Shown here piece after piece: positions 8,512-15,893 of a stretch of 26,336 nucleotides of DNA. The notes beneath the pieces were generated by a model. The model searched no databases and had not been told where the DNA came from. It saw nothing but the letters and a program-made list of their open reading frames with translations. Each line of letters opens with the position of its first letter. Positions within the stretch are counted from its first letter, which is position 1. This DNA is from Pseudomonadota bacterium (GTDB taxonomy: Bacteria > Pseudomonadota > Alphaproteobacteria > Rhizobiales > Devosiaceae), in the NCBI GenBank assembly GCA_023391095.1, contig JAEWBN010000015.1, positions 1 to 26,336 on the forward strand. The letters are read 5' to 3'. The translations under genes were made by a program, and so were the position numbers.

Positions 8512-9453
8512 ATGACCTTGGACCTCAAAGACCTGCGCTGCGTAGTGGCGATCGCTGAAAGCGGCTCGTTCATGGCGGCCTCCGAACGCCTCAACATGTC
8601 CCAGCCATCGGTCAGTGCGCGCATGCGCGATCTCGAAGCCGACCTGGGCGCTCAGCTCTTCGCCCGTGGCGCCCGCGGGGTGACGCCGACGCAGCTGGGC
8701 GAGGAATTGCTGCGCCACGCCCGCTCCATCCTGCGCCAGGTGCATGACGCCGAAGCGGACATGCTGGCTTATCGCGCTTCGCCGGTGGGGCTGGTGCGGG
8801 TCGGCCTTCCCACCTCCCTTACCGCGGCCCTCACCATGCCGTTGCTCGAACTCTGCCGCGCCGACATGCCCAATGTGCGCCTGCGGATCGTCGAATCCAT
8901 GTCCGGCTATATCGGCAATTGGTTGCAGGACGGCACGCTCGACCTGGGCATCACCTTTGGCTCCTCTCCACCCGCCGAGATCGAGCTCGAACCCCTGGCG
9001 CGCGAGGATCTGTTGCTGGTCGGCAAGGATCGGGCGGCCATGGCGCCGCTGCTCGACGACGCCGGCAATGTTCCTTTCGTCCGGCTGTCCCAGGTACCGC
9101 TGATCCTTCCCGGTCCCGAGCATGGCCTGCGTGCACTGGTCGAGGATGTGGCCCGGCAGCAGGCGGTGCGGCTGGGGGTCGAGGTGGAGCTCGATGCCTT
9201 TGGCGAGATGCAGCAGCTGGTGGCACACGGGCTGGGCTATACCGTGATGTCCTCGGCCGCCTTCAACTATGGCCTCCGCCCCGACCTTGTTGCCGCGCTG
9301 ATCCTGCGACCCACCGTGTCGCGCGTCGTCAATCTCGCGACCCTTGCCAGCCGCGTGCCCAGCCGCGCCATAAACGAAGTGGCGCAGCGTCTTCGCCAGG
9401 TGGTGCGCAGCCGCGCCGCCGAGGCGCAATGGCTGGCCCACGCCATTCTCTGA
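8512..9453 (+). CDS. LysR-family transcriptional regulator
   Basis: This is a 313-residue LysR-type regulator. The N-terminal winged helix-turn-helix is clear: DLKDLRCVVAIAESGSF, then AASERLNMSQPSVSARMRDLE (about 22-42) and LGAQLFARGARGVTPTQLGE. It is followed by a periplasmic-binding-like effector domain from about residue 92 (GLVRVGLPTSL). The gene is in the same direction as the catabolic genes, 38 bases after the lyase and 20 bases before the dehydrogenase, so it may be co-transcribed and control the cluster in response to the substrate or a CoA/acid intermediate. That role is inferred from position. LysR genes are usually divergent, so this internal location is less common. Confidence 0.93.
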   Translation: MTLDLKDLRCVVAIAESGSFMAASERLNMSQPSVSARMRDLEADLGAQLFARGARGVTPTQLGEELLRHARSILRQVHDAEADMLAYRASPVGLVRVGLPTSLTAALTMPLLELCRADMPNVRLRIVESMSGYIGNWLQDGTLDLGITFGSSPPAEIELEPLAREDLLLVGKDRAAMAPLLDDAGNVPFVRLSQVPLILPGPEHGLRALVEDVARQQAVRLGVEVELDAFGEMQQLVAHGLGYTVMSSAAFNYGLRPDLVAALILRPTVSRVVNLATLASRVPSRAINEVAQRLRQVVRSRAAEAQWLAHAIL

Positions 9454-9473
9454 TCGGTGAAAGAAACACTCCC

Positions 9474-10442
9474 ATGACCACCACGCCCTGCCGCATCGTC
9501 ATGCTGGATCGCGCCACCTTTCCACCGGGCACGAGGCTTGATGGCCCGGACATCGCTCATGAACTGGTGCTGCATGAGCGCACGGCCCCCGCCGAAGCTG
9601 CCGCACGCGTCGCCGATGCCGATGTCATCATCACCAACAAGGTGCCGATCACGCGCGCTGTGCTGGACGCAGCGCCACGCCTCAAGCTCGTTGTCGTTGC
9701 GGCCACCGGCTATGACATCATCGACGTCAAGGCTTGCACCGAGCGGGGCGTCACGGTGTGCAATGTGCGCGACTACGCTCGTCATACCGTGCCGGAGCAC
9801 ACCTTTGCGTTGATACTGGCGCTGCGGCGCAGCCTCCTGCCTTACCATCGCTCTGTCGGCGAGGGCCGGTGGCAGCAAAGCGGTCAGTTCTGCTATTTCG
9901 ATTATCCGATCCAGGACCTCGCCGGGTCGACCCTCGGCATTTTCGGCGGCGGCGCCATCGGTCAGTCGGTAGCCGCCATTGCCCGCGCCTTCGGCATGAA
10001 TGTGCTGTTCGCCGGCCGCCGCGGTGCACCCGTGGAGGCGAGCCGCACGTTGTTCGAAACCGTGCTGGAAGAAGCCGACATCCTTACCTTCCACCTGCCG
10101 TTGCGACCCGAGACGCGCAACATGATCGGGGCCGCCGAGTTCGCCCGCATGTGGCGCAAGCCGCTGATCATCAACACCGGGCGCGGCGGACTGGTGGACG
10201 AGCTGGCGCTGGTTTCAGCTCTCCAAAACGGGCAGATCGCCGGGGCAGGGTTCGACGTCGTCACCACCGAGCCCATGCCCGCCGATCACCCCTTCCAGAA
10301 ACTCCTCGGACGTCAAAACTTCATCCTCACGCCTCATATCGCGTGGGCCAGTCGAGAGGCGACGCAGGTTGTCGCAGATCAGGTGTTCAGGAACATTACC
10401 AACTTCTTTGATGGCAAACCGTCCAACGTGGTTCTTCCGTGA
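9474..10442 (+). CDS. D-isomer-specific 2-hydroxyacid dehydrogenase
   Basis: This is a 322-residue NAD(P)H-dependent reductase of 2-oxoacids such as glyoxylate or hydroxypyruvate (glycerate-dehydrogenase-like). The Rossmann loop is GIFGGGAIGQ (about 155-164). The family catalytic residues are Arg in NTGRGGLVDE (about 237), Glu in TTEPMP (about 266) and His in TPHIAWAS (about 288). I chose ATG 9474. The open frame runs back to 8919, but that part is antiphase LysR sequence. It is the last gene of the + strand cluster and could reduce the oxoacid made by the lyase. The residue set is complete, so it should be active. Confidence 0.93.
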   Translation: MTTTPCRIVMLDRATFPPGTRLDGPDIAHELVLHERTAPAEAAARVADADVIITNKVPITRAVLDAAPRLKLVVVAATGYDIIDVKACTERGVTVCNVRDYARHTVPEHTFALILALRRSLLPYHRSVGEGRWQQSGQFCYFDYPIQDLAGSTLGIFGGGAIGQSVAAIARAFGMNVLFAGRRGAPVEASRTLFETVLEEADILTFHLPLRPETRNMIGAAEFARMWRKPLIINTGRGGLVDELALVSALQNGQIAGAGFDVVTTEPMPADHPFQKLLGRQNFILTPHIAWASREATQVVADQVFRNITNFFDGKPSNVVLP

Positions 10443-10810
10443 CAGTGAAAGCACAGACGCCTTTGAATCAATCCGGCCCTTGGTCTCGCCTGGGGTTAGC
10501 GCCGATAATCGTCGCTGCGGCGACAGTCTGCATGTAAATCGCTTCAACGGTTATCGGTATCTTCTCTAATAGCCTATCAGCAGTGCAACGGAGCGTAATC
10601 GGCATCGATGAGGACGGCGAGACGTGGGGAGCGCATGGAGGCATGAGCGGATCCGTTGCGTACCGCCAGATAAGGCGGCTAGTGGGGCGATCGGTGAAGG
10701 GACTGTGGAGCCCCCAAACCAGTGTCCGCATTTGGTGTATAGCCATGACGGTCTCAATGGCTGGAAGGGGGCGCGTTGTCGTCGAAGAGCGGCGACTAAC
10801 TGAACGGCGG
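10443..10810. other. Junction between the catabolic and defence modules, no clear gene
   Basis: Two converging transcription units meet here: the + strand dehydrogenase ends at 10442 and the - strand gene ends at 10811. I see no convincing gene, tRNA or integrase. A - strand frame stopping at 10468 ends ITVEAIYMQTVAAATIIGAN, which looks a little like the end of a membrane protein and might be a decayed gene tail, but it has no start or family match I recognise. GTCGC/GCGAC at 10511-10524 is a short 5-bp hairpin with no T-run. Confidence 0.6.
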
Positions 10811-11338
10811 CTATCCCAGCTTCGCCGCAACCTGCGCCACCGCTTCGCCCACGGCGCGGGGCAGTTCGTCGATCGCAACCGGCTCCACCAGCAGCCTGGC
10901 AGCGGGAAGGCTCAACCGCTTCGACGCCGGCAAGCGGTGAGCCGGGATAACGAAGAAGGACCACTGCGAGGGCTCCCTGTGGTCCGCGCCCTCGTCCATG
11001 ACGGCATGCAGGGCCAGCACGTAGATGTCCGCGTTCCGTCCGGGCGCATCCACCCACCTGGCGTCTCGCCAGACCTGCTTGCGCGGGGCGATGTCCCAGG
11101 AAGGCTTGGGCACGCCCTTGGTTATCCAGGTCTGCTTCATGGCCGACTGCTTGACCTCGAGCCTCATGCCATCGGCATAGATGAAGTCGTGCTCGGCATA
11201 GTCGGCGCTGCACCAGGTCCAGTCCTTCAGCGCTGCGGCGATCATGGCTTCGACGATCACGGACCGGTAGACATTGGTCACCAGCGGATTGCCGAAGATC
11301 GCCGCGGCCGCGGAAGCGATCACATCATCCCTGGTCAC
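10811..11338 (-). CDS. Small protein with PD-(D/E)XK-like signature
   Basis: This is a 175-residue protein starting at GTG 11338 inside the end of the preceding gene (14-base overlap). Residues arranged like a restriction-endonuclease-like fold are visible: Glu 30 in an early helix (RSVIVEAMIAAAL), Asp 51 in EHDFIYADG, and Glu 61-x-Lys 63 in RLEVKQSAMKQTW. Later strands ADIYVLALH (about 103-111) and SQWSFFVIPAHRLP (about 124-137) follow. I recall hypothetical proteins with the same EVKxSAxxQxW and QWxFxVLP layout, but no function has been assigned that I know. It is the last gene of the KfrA operon. Nuclease activity is inferred from the motif only. Confidence 0.75.
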   Translation of the reverse strand: MTRDDVIASAAAAIFGNPLVTNVYRSVIVEAMIAAALKDWTWCSADYAEHDFIYADGMRLEVKQSAMKQTWITKGVPKPSWDIAPRKQVWRDARWVDAPGRNADIYVLALHAVMDEGADHREPSQWSFFVIPAHRLPASKRLSLPAARLLVEPVAIDELPRAVGEAVAQVAAKLG

Positions 11339-11579
11339 TGCTGTTCTCCCTCTCGATCGCGTCGAGCCATTCGTCCAGCGTCAGCGCACCGGCTGCGTCC
11401 TCCCGATCCCCGTTCCTGGGAGCACGCAGCTCGGCCAGCATCGAACGGCAGGTGGCCTCGCCTTCATCTGCGGCTTCGTCGGCGCGCCGATGTGCAGGTA
11501 TGCCTTGGAAGTAGTCGAGCTTCTTGTCGAAATGGCGGATCAACTTATCGCGGTTCGGATCGATGGCTGGCACGCGCAT
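11325..11579 (-). CDS. Small hypothetical protein (84 aa) in KfrA operon
   Basis: I do not recognise this 84-residue protein. It is charged and without hydrophobic segments. Its N-terminus MRVPAIDPNRDKLIRHFDKK is basic, and it ends acidic with LTLDEWLDAIERENSSD. ATG 11579 overlaps the upstream stop as TGATG, which is why I prefer it to the TTG two codons earlier (11585). Its own last 14 bases overlap the PD-(D/E)XK-like gene. Such tight packing argues that it is translated with its neighbours and may form a complex or toxin-control partner with the next protein, though nothing in the sequence proves it. Confidence 0.6.
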   Translation of the reverse strand: MRVPAIDPNRDKLIRHFDKKLDYFQGIPAHRRADEAADEGEATCRSMLAELRAPRNGDREDAAGALTLDEWLDAIERENSSDQG

Positions 11580-11905
11580 CAGCAACAGAACTCACTTTCA
11601 TCGAACCAGCAGCCAGCCAAATCATCTGGTGCGAGATTATCGCCCACATCGGTGCCACCGATGCGGGTGATGGCAGGGGTGCTGTCGTAGCGGTAGGTGC
11701 CGAACGTTTCGACCGGGAGGTTGTTGCCGGTTGGCAGCTCTATCAGGCAGGTGCTGGCGCACTTTCGAACGGAAGCACTTCTGCTTGCGATCTTCCAGAG
11801 TGGGCTGATGCTAGCGGGTCGTGCGGCTGCACGCTCGAGATGATAAGGCCACACATACTTCACGATGGCTGGCGCAGAAATTTCCTCAGCAGGCAAAACT
11901 GTCAT
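11579..11905 (-). CDS. Hypothetical protein (108 aa) in KfrA operon
   Basis: This 108-residue frame was missed as a separate gene because its phase runs on upstream in antiphase to kfrA. ATG 11905 overlaps the KfrA stop as ATGA, and its TGA overlaps the next ATG as TGATG. The second half has GC-rich third codon positions (ELPTGNNLPVETFGTYRYDS onward) and ends with two Cys (DESEFCC). The first half (to about residue 50) is less convincing in codon use. I do not recognise a family. The double stop-start overlap is the main evidence that it is real. Confidence 0.5.
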   Translation of the reverse strand: MTVLPAEEISAPAIVKYVWPYHLERAAARPASISPLWKIASRSASVRKCASTCLIELPTGNNLPVETFGTYRYDSTPAITRIGGTDVGDNLAPDDLAGCWFDESEFCC

Positions 11906-12606
11906 CCCGTCCGGCGTGGCGACAGTTTCGCGACGCCCTTCGTGGTGATGCTGAGCGTTGGACCATTCCCGGGATCGCGCTCCGTGGCGTACTCGTATTC
12001 TATTGCATGTTTCCACGCGGTCCGGGCCTGGGCGCGCGAATGCCCCAGCTCCACCATTCGGCGCAACACGTCCTCGACGGGCCGCGCCTCCTGTTCGATC
12101 AGCCTGAGCAGCTGAACGATTGGCCGATACTGCGGCGTCTCCCGTGCTCGCAGCATCTCTGCAATCTGATGCAGATGCTGGTCCGCCCGGGCTCTGCCCT
12201 CCAGCTCTGCTTCGAGCGCGACGATGCGATCCCTGGCGTTTTTGAGCTCGGATTCGAGCGCTTCCTCCCGCGCCGATGCAGCTCGAAGATCCTCGTAAAG
12301 TCCGTTCTGCGCCTCGACCATGCCCCTGATCCGATTTTCGTAGGCTGCGCCGGCCATGCGGTTCGCTTCGTCCCAAAGACGCCGTGACAGTGCTGCCGCG
12401 GAGCTCGTGAGGATTTCGAGCGGCACGTCGCTGAAGCCGGTCTTCTGGGTCTCTTCGTCCGCAATCGTCTTCAGGTGGGCGAGGACCGTGGTCTTGGAAC
12501 CGCCCTGCAACACAGCGAGTATGCGATCAGCACTTGGACGCTGGCCCGCCTCAACGAGCTGAGTTCTGGCTTCTCGAACCCGTTCAAGTGTCGCAACCGT
12601 TTCCAT
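11902..12606 (-). CDS. kfrA: KfrA-like DNA-binding protein with coiled coil
   Basis: This 234-residue protein has the KfrA N-terminal domain layout: a helix-turn-helix portion (VREARTQLVEAGQRPSADRI, then GGSKTTVLAHLKTI, about 8-47) followed by a long helical, charged coiled coil (about 80-140, for example EEALESELKNARDRIVALE). KfrA proteins of plasmids are autoregulators and may form filaments on DNA. I chose ATG 12606 over the ATG four codons upstream (12618) because GAGGT sits 5 bases before it and the upstream ATG lies inside the operator-like palindrome. It is the first gene of a four-gene coupled set on the - strand. It may have been carried in from a plasmid or integrative element. Confidence 0.85.
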   Translation of the reverse strand: METVATLERVREARTQLVEAGQRPSADRILAVLQGGSKTTVLAHLKTIADEETQKTGFSDVPLEILTSSAAALSRRLWDEANRMAGAAYENRIRGMVEAQNGLYEDLRAASAREEALESELKNARDRIVALEAELEGRARADQHLHQIAEMLRARETPQYRPIVQLLRLIEQEARPVEDVLRRMVELGHSRAQARTAWKHAIEYEYATERDPGNGPTLSITTKGVAKLSPRRTG

Positions 12607-12617
12607 GTCGCACCTCA

Positions 12618-12640
12618 TACCGTACCGAACCGGTACGATA
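12618..12640 (-). promoter_or_regulatory. Candidate KfrA operator palindrome
   Basis: The arms TACCGTACCG (12618-12627) and CGGTACGATA (12631-12640) are reverse complements in nine of ten positions, with spacer AAC. The site lies just upstream of the KfrA start and covers the alternative ATG. KfrA proteins are known to bind palindromes near their own promoters, so autoregulation is a reasonable inference. No clear -10/-35 pair was recognised around it. Confidence 0.6.
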
Positions 12641-12747
12641 CGACAGAGCCATTAAGGCTTTCTGTCTAAGCGCGATCGCGTCTGGAGTCGCTCAAAGGCG
12701 CCTAACGTGTCCGGATGAGACCGTGCGATCCTCAGGTCAGAAGACCA

Positions 12748-13989
12748 TCAATATGTCGGCTGAAGAAGTCCCTCGAAAGGCGGCCCGCGAAGCATGGGCC
12801 GATATGCCGATATTCGTGTCGCTGCGGGCAGACGATCGGCCTCAAGAAAGGGCTTTGTGCCTGCAGCAAGCGTTTTGCGTTTCATGGGCTGTGGCACGCT
12901 GTGCAAGGCCGTGACCGGGAACCATGCACTTGCGAAAGCTGGGCTTGCTGCCCCTTCCGCCTGAACCAGAAGCGCGGCTTCCAGTACCGGTGCAAGCCGC
13001 TCGATCATGCGCGGCGGCACGGCATTGCCGATCTGCCGGCTGATCTCGGTTCCGTTCCCGACGAACAGATAGCCATCTGGGAAAGTCTGAAGTCGCGCGG
13101 CTTCACGTGCCGTGATCGCTCGATCTTGCTCAGGATGCGCGTATCGGCCCTTCGTGACGTCGGTGCATCCGGTCGTCAATGTCATCGATGGCTCATCCCA
13201 AGCCATCCTGCCGTATACATCGGGAAACGACCTGTCATCCACATGGCAAGCCATTCGCAGGCCAGCCGGAAGTGCTGACCTGCTTCCGCCGTCCTTTGGG
13301 ATTGCGGATAGGCGCTGCAGCGCAATGCGGCTATGAGAACGCGCGCGATGCATCGGGTCATGAGGATCGGACTGTCCGCTGGCAAGAGCTGGAAGATCCC
13401 CAATCGCCTCCCGAACGGTTTGAAGCGGAAAGTCCGGCTGCTCGGCCTCGAACAGATCCAATGCCGACTGGCGCCGAGCGGCGAGCATGATGCATCGCCG
13501 CCGCAGCTGCGGAACCCCATAACTCGTCGCATCGTGAATAGCAGCGCCCGAGAACACGTACCCCTGCGCCATGAGCTCGAAGCGCACGGCGTCGATGACC
13601 GGCCTGTATGTCTTCGCCGTCAGGCCCACGACGTTTTCGAACAGAACCAGTTCCGGCGACAGTCGTCTGACTACCTCCAGGGCCTGGACGATGAGCAGCT
13701 GTCGCAGATCCCCATCGTGCCTGTGCCGGTTCTGAGACGAGAATGGCTGGCACGGCGCGGCGATGGCCACCAGATCGACGCGCCGCCCCCTGGTAGCCTC
13801 CACCAGCGCGTCAAGCGTCTGCGGCGACTGGATATCGCCCTGTACCATGCGGGTGTTCGGGTGGTTCGCCGCGTAAGTCGCGCAGGCCTTAGGGTCGTTG
13901 TCGCATGCGGCCACGACATCCCATCCTGCGTTTCGCAGCCCAAGACTGATGCCGCCTGCGCCGGCGAATATATCCACTGCAGTCGGCAT
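12748..13989 (-). CDS. DNA (cytosine-5-)-methyltransferase 1
   Basis: This is a 413-residue C5-cytosine methylase. Motif I VDIFAGAGGISLG (about 5-17), motif IV with the nucleophile in AAPCQPFSSQN (Cys about 80), motif VI LFENVVGL (about 117-123), motif VIII QLRRRCIMLAAR and motif X QIGNAVPPRM are all seen, so it should be active. ATG 13989 is preceded by AAAGGT and opens right at motif I. A GTG ten codons upstream (14019) is possible. About 65 residues extend past the usual end after motif X with no recognised signature, perhaps a lineage-specific tail or a changed 3' end. It follows the AIPR gene by about 130 bases on the same strand. Confidence 0.92.
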   Translation of the reverse strand: MPTAVDIFAGAGGISLGLRNAGWDVVAACDNDPKACATYAANHPNTRMVQGDIQSPQTLDALVEATRGRRVDLVAIAAPCQPFSSQNRHRHDGDLRQLLIVQALEVVRRLSPELVLFENVVGLTAKTYRPVIDAVRFELMAQGYVFSGAAIHDATSYGVPQLRRRCIMLAARRQSALDLFEAEQPDFPLQTVREAIGDLPALASGQSDPHDPMHRARSHSRIALQRLSAIPKDGGSRSALPAGLRMACHVDDRSFPDVYGRMAWDEPSMTLTTGCTDVTKGRYAHPEQDRAITAREAARLQTFPDGYLFVGNGTEISRQIGNAVPPRMIERLAPVLEAALLVQAEGAASPAFASAWFPVTALHSVPQPMKRKTLAAGTKPFLEADRLPAATRISAYRPMLRGPPFEGLLQPTY

Positions 13990-14120
13990 CGAGGCTACCT
14001 TTGCTTCACGGGCGGACACTGCACCACTGGACCGGAAGGATATCGATTCGTTTTACGGGTGTCCGGGTTGTGGCTTGGCCTGAAGCTCTGGGTCCTGTCG
14101 GCCAAAGCATCCGCGTTGCC

Positions 14121-15893
14121 CTACTGAATCTCTGGAAGCCGGATTGTGGGTTCGGAAAAGTCCCGAGAACGCACGTATTCCCAGCACTCTTCCTTTTTTG
14201 CCCACTCAGAGACGATGCGCTGCCCTGCGCTGGATCTGAGAGCGTCGTTCACCTCCCGGGACCATTGAGTGATCAGTGAAACGAAGGCGTCCGAGATCGC
14301 CTGCTGCTGCCATATCTGCGAAAGGGCGATGCGGTTACCGAGGCGATTGGCGATGACGCTGACGGTGTAGGCCGTGATGTTGGCCTGAAAACCCTGAAAA
14401 GCGGGCCGGATCAGCTTCTCGGCGCGGCGGTAGAGCAGAGCCTGCGCCATCAAATTCTTGAATTCAGAGAGGTCAGGAACGGCTCCCTCTGCAATGGCCT
14501 CGTCATTGAAAATCTGGAAATTCTTTTGATTTCCCAGCGCCACGAGGTGCGGCTTCTGCCTCCAGGCGTGGGCGTATTTGGCCAGATCGGTCTTGGTCAC
14601 CTTGCGCGATGTGGGCATGGCGAGCTTCAGATCTCTAAGCTTCGCAGGTGTCTTGCCCTCACGAGCAAGCATGACGTTGTAGCTCCCTGTGGCACGCTCG
14701 TAGAACCATCGGCCGACGCCGTCCGGGCAGTACGTCGTGGAGGACAGCCGCTCCATCTCGACGTGGAACGGCTTGTTTGCGGAAAGATCGGAAACACGAA
14801 CCTGGTTCTGAGAGTTCGCGAAGCGCGATATGTCGGAGATCAGGGCCTCATCCGATGCCTCGTCGCTCGAACGCAGAACGATGATCTTTGCTGGTACCCG
14901 CACCTGGGACAGATCTATTTCCGGAAATTTGCGCTTCGTGAAATAGATCGAAGCGGTGGTCTGACCGCCGTTCACGATCTGCATGCCCTTGAGCCAGCTT
15001 ATGCCCGTTCCGCCATCGGGTGACGTACCAATGCTCAGTTCGTCGGCCACCACCACGATGCCGTTGTTGTATGCAAGAAACCTGTCCGGCGAGGTTCGCA
15101 GCGTATCGCGAATGCCCTTGTTGACCTTGCCCGTCTGGCTGAGGAACGACCTCACATTGGCCTCCAGCAGGCGGGAGCCCCACTTCTCGTAGAGGGTCCT
15201 GAGCATAGCGCCCGGAAATGCGGCCAGCGCGTAGTCGTACTCCCCCGATACGCCAGGGACGTAGACGCAGGGCACGGGGCTGCCGAAGGCCTCGACGAAA
15301 TCGACCACGAGCTCATCACGCGGCCTGCCTTCGGAAACGTGGCGATAGAGGCGCTCGATGTCCATGACTTCGAGCAGGACCGATTTGCCACCAATGTCGC
15401 GTGGCTTGTAGGACTTGGATTTCGCGACACCATCAGTCAGCACGAAGACGCGGACCTGATCGAGGTTCTCGTAGCAGTCCCTTACCGTGAGGATGAGATC
15501 GTATGCCTCGTCGGAAGGATCTATTTTCGACGCAAGCTTGCCGGACACCGTATTCTCGAGGAAGCGCATGCACTGCTGCGCCGCGCCTGTCACGTCGGAT
15601 TCCGGCACCGAGGTCGGCTCCTGCGCGCCCAGGTACAGGCTGACGAAAAGATCGAGCTGATCGAGCTCCTCAGATATCGCATATCCGCTTAGTCTCAGGA
15701 TTGCGTTGCCTAGCCGGCGCTCGATATGGAGCACCTGCGGCTCATTCGTCATGCCGAAATCGGACATGTGCTGCATGACGATCTCGGAAAAGAGCGATAC
15801 CGGATGCGGGAACGGACCGGGCTGCCCCGTTCTCTCGTTAGCTTCCCGCTGAACGTCGCTCTGCGTCTGGAGCAGGAATTCCTCAAGTGTCAT
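14121..15893 (-). CDS. AIPR (abortive phage infection) family protein
   Basis: This is a 590-residue protein of the AIPR family. The characteristic order of motifs is present: LEANVRSFLSQTGKVNKGI (about 243-261), RFLAYNNGIVVVAD (about 271-284) and GMQIVNGGQTTASIYF (about 303-318), then a helical C-terminal half. The family is named for abortive-infection phage resistance and is often coded beside restriction-modification genes. Its biochemical activity is not well established. The start ATG 15893 overlaps the stop of the nuclease gene as ATGA, indicating that both belong to one transcript. It is the last gene of the coupled five-gene set starting with the ankyrin sigma factor. Confidence 0.88.
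   Translation of the reverse strand: MTLEEFLLQTQSDVQREANERTGQPGPFPHPVSLFSEIVMQHMSDFGMTNEPQVLHIERRLGNAILRLSGYAISEELDQLDLFVSLYLGAQEPTSVPESDVTGAAQQCMRFLENTVSGKLASKIDPSDEAYDLILTVRDCYENLDQVRVFVLTDGVAKSKSYKPRDIGGKSVLLEVMDIERLYRHVSEGRPRDELVVDFVEAFGSPVPCVYVPGVSGEYDYALAAFPGAMLRTLYEKWGSRLLEANVRSFLSQTGKVNKGIRDTLRTSPDRFLAYNNGIVVVADELSIGTSPDGGTGISWLKGMQIVNGGQTTASIYFTKRKFPEIDLSQVRVPAKIIVLRSSDEASDEALISDISRFANSQNQVRVSDLSANKPFHVEMERLSSTTYCPDGVGRWFYERATGSYNVMLAREGKTPAKLRDLKLAMPTSRKVTKTDLAKYAHAWRQKPHLVALGNQKNFQIFNDEAIAEGAVPDLSEFKNLMAQALLYRRAEKLIRPAFQGFQANITAYTVSVIANRLGNRIALSQIWQQQAISDAFVSLITQWSREVNDALRSSAGQRIVSEWAKKEECWEYVRSRDFSEPTIRLPEIQ

Noticed and set aside
10511..10524. Terminator of the catabolic operon
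   Set aside because: The hairpin has only a 5-bp stem, with no T-run following.
10468..10878. 136-codon - strand frame as a gene
   Set aside because: Most of it overlaps the PD-(D/E)XK-like gene in another phase or has no signature. Only the last 25-30 residues look faintly protein-like.
10583..12115. 510-codon + strand open frame over the KfrA operon
   Set aside because: It is low in recognisable protein features and antisense to four coupled genes. It is explained by codon bias.
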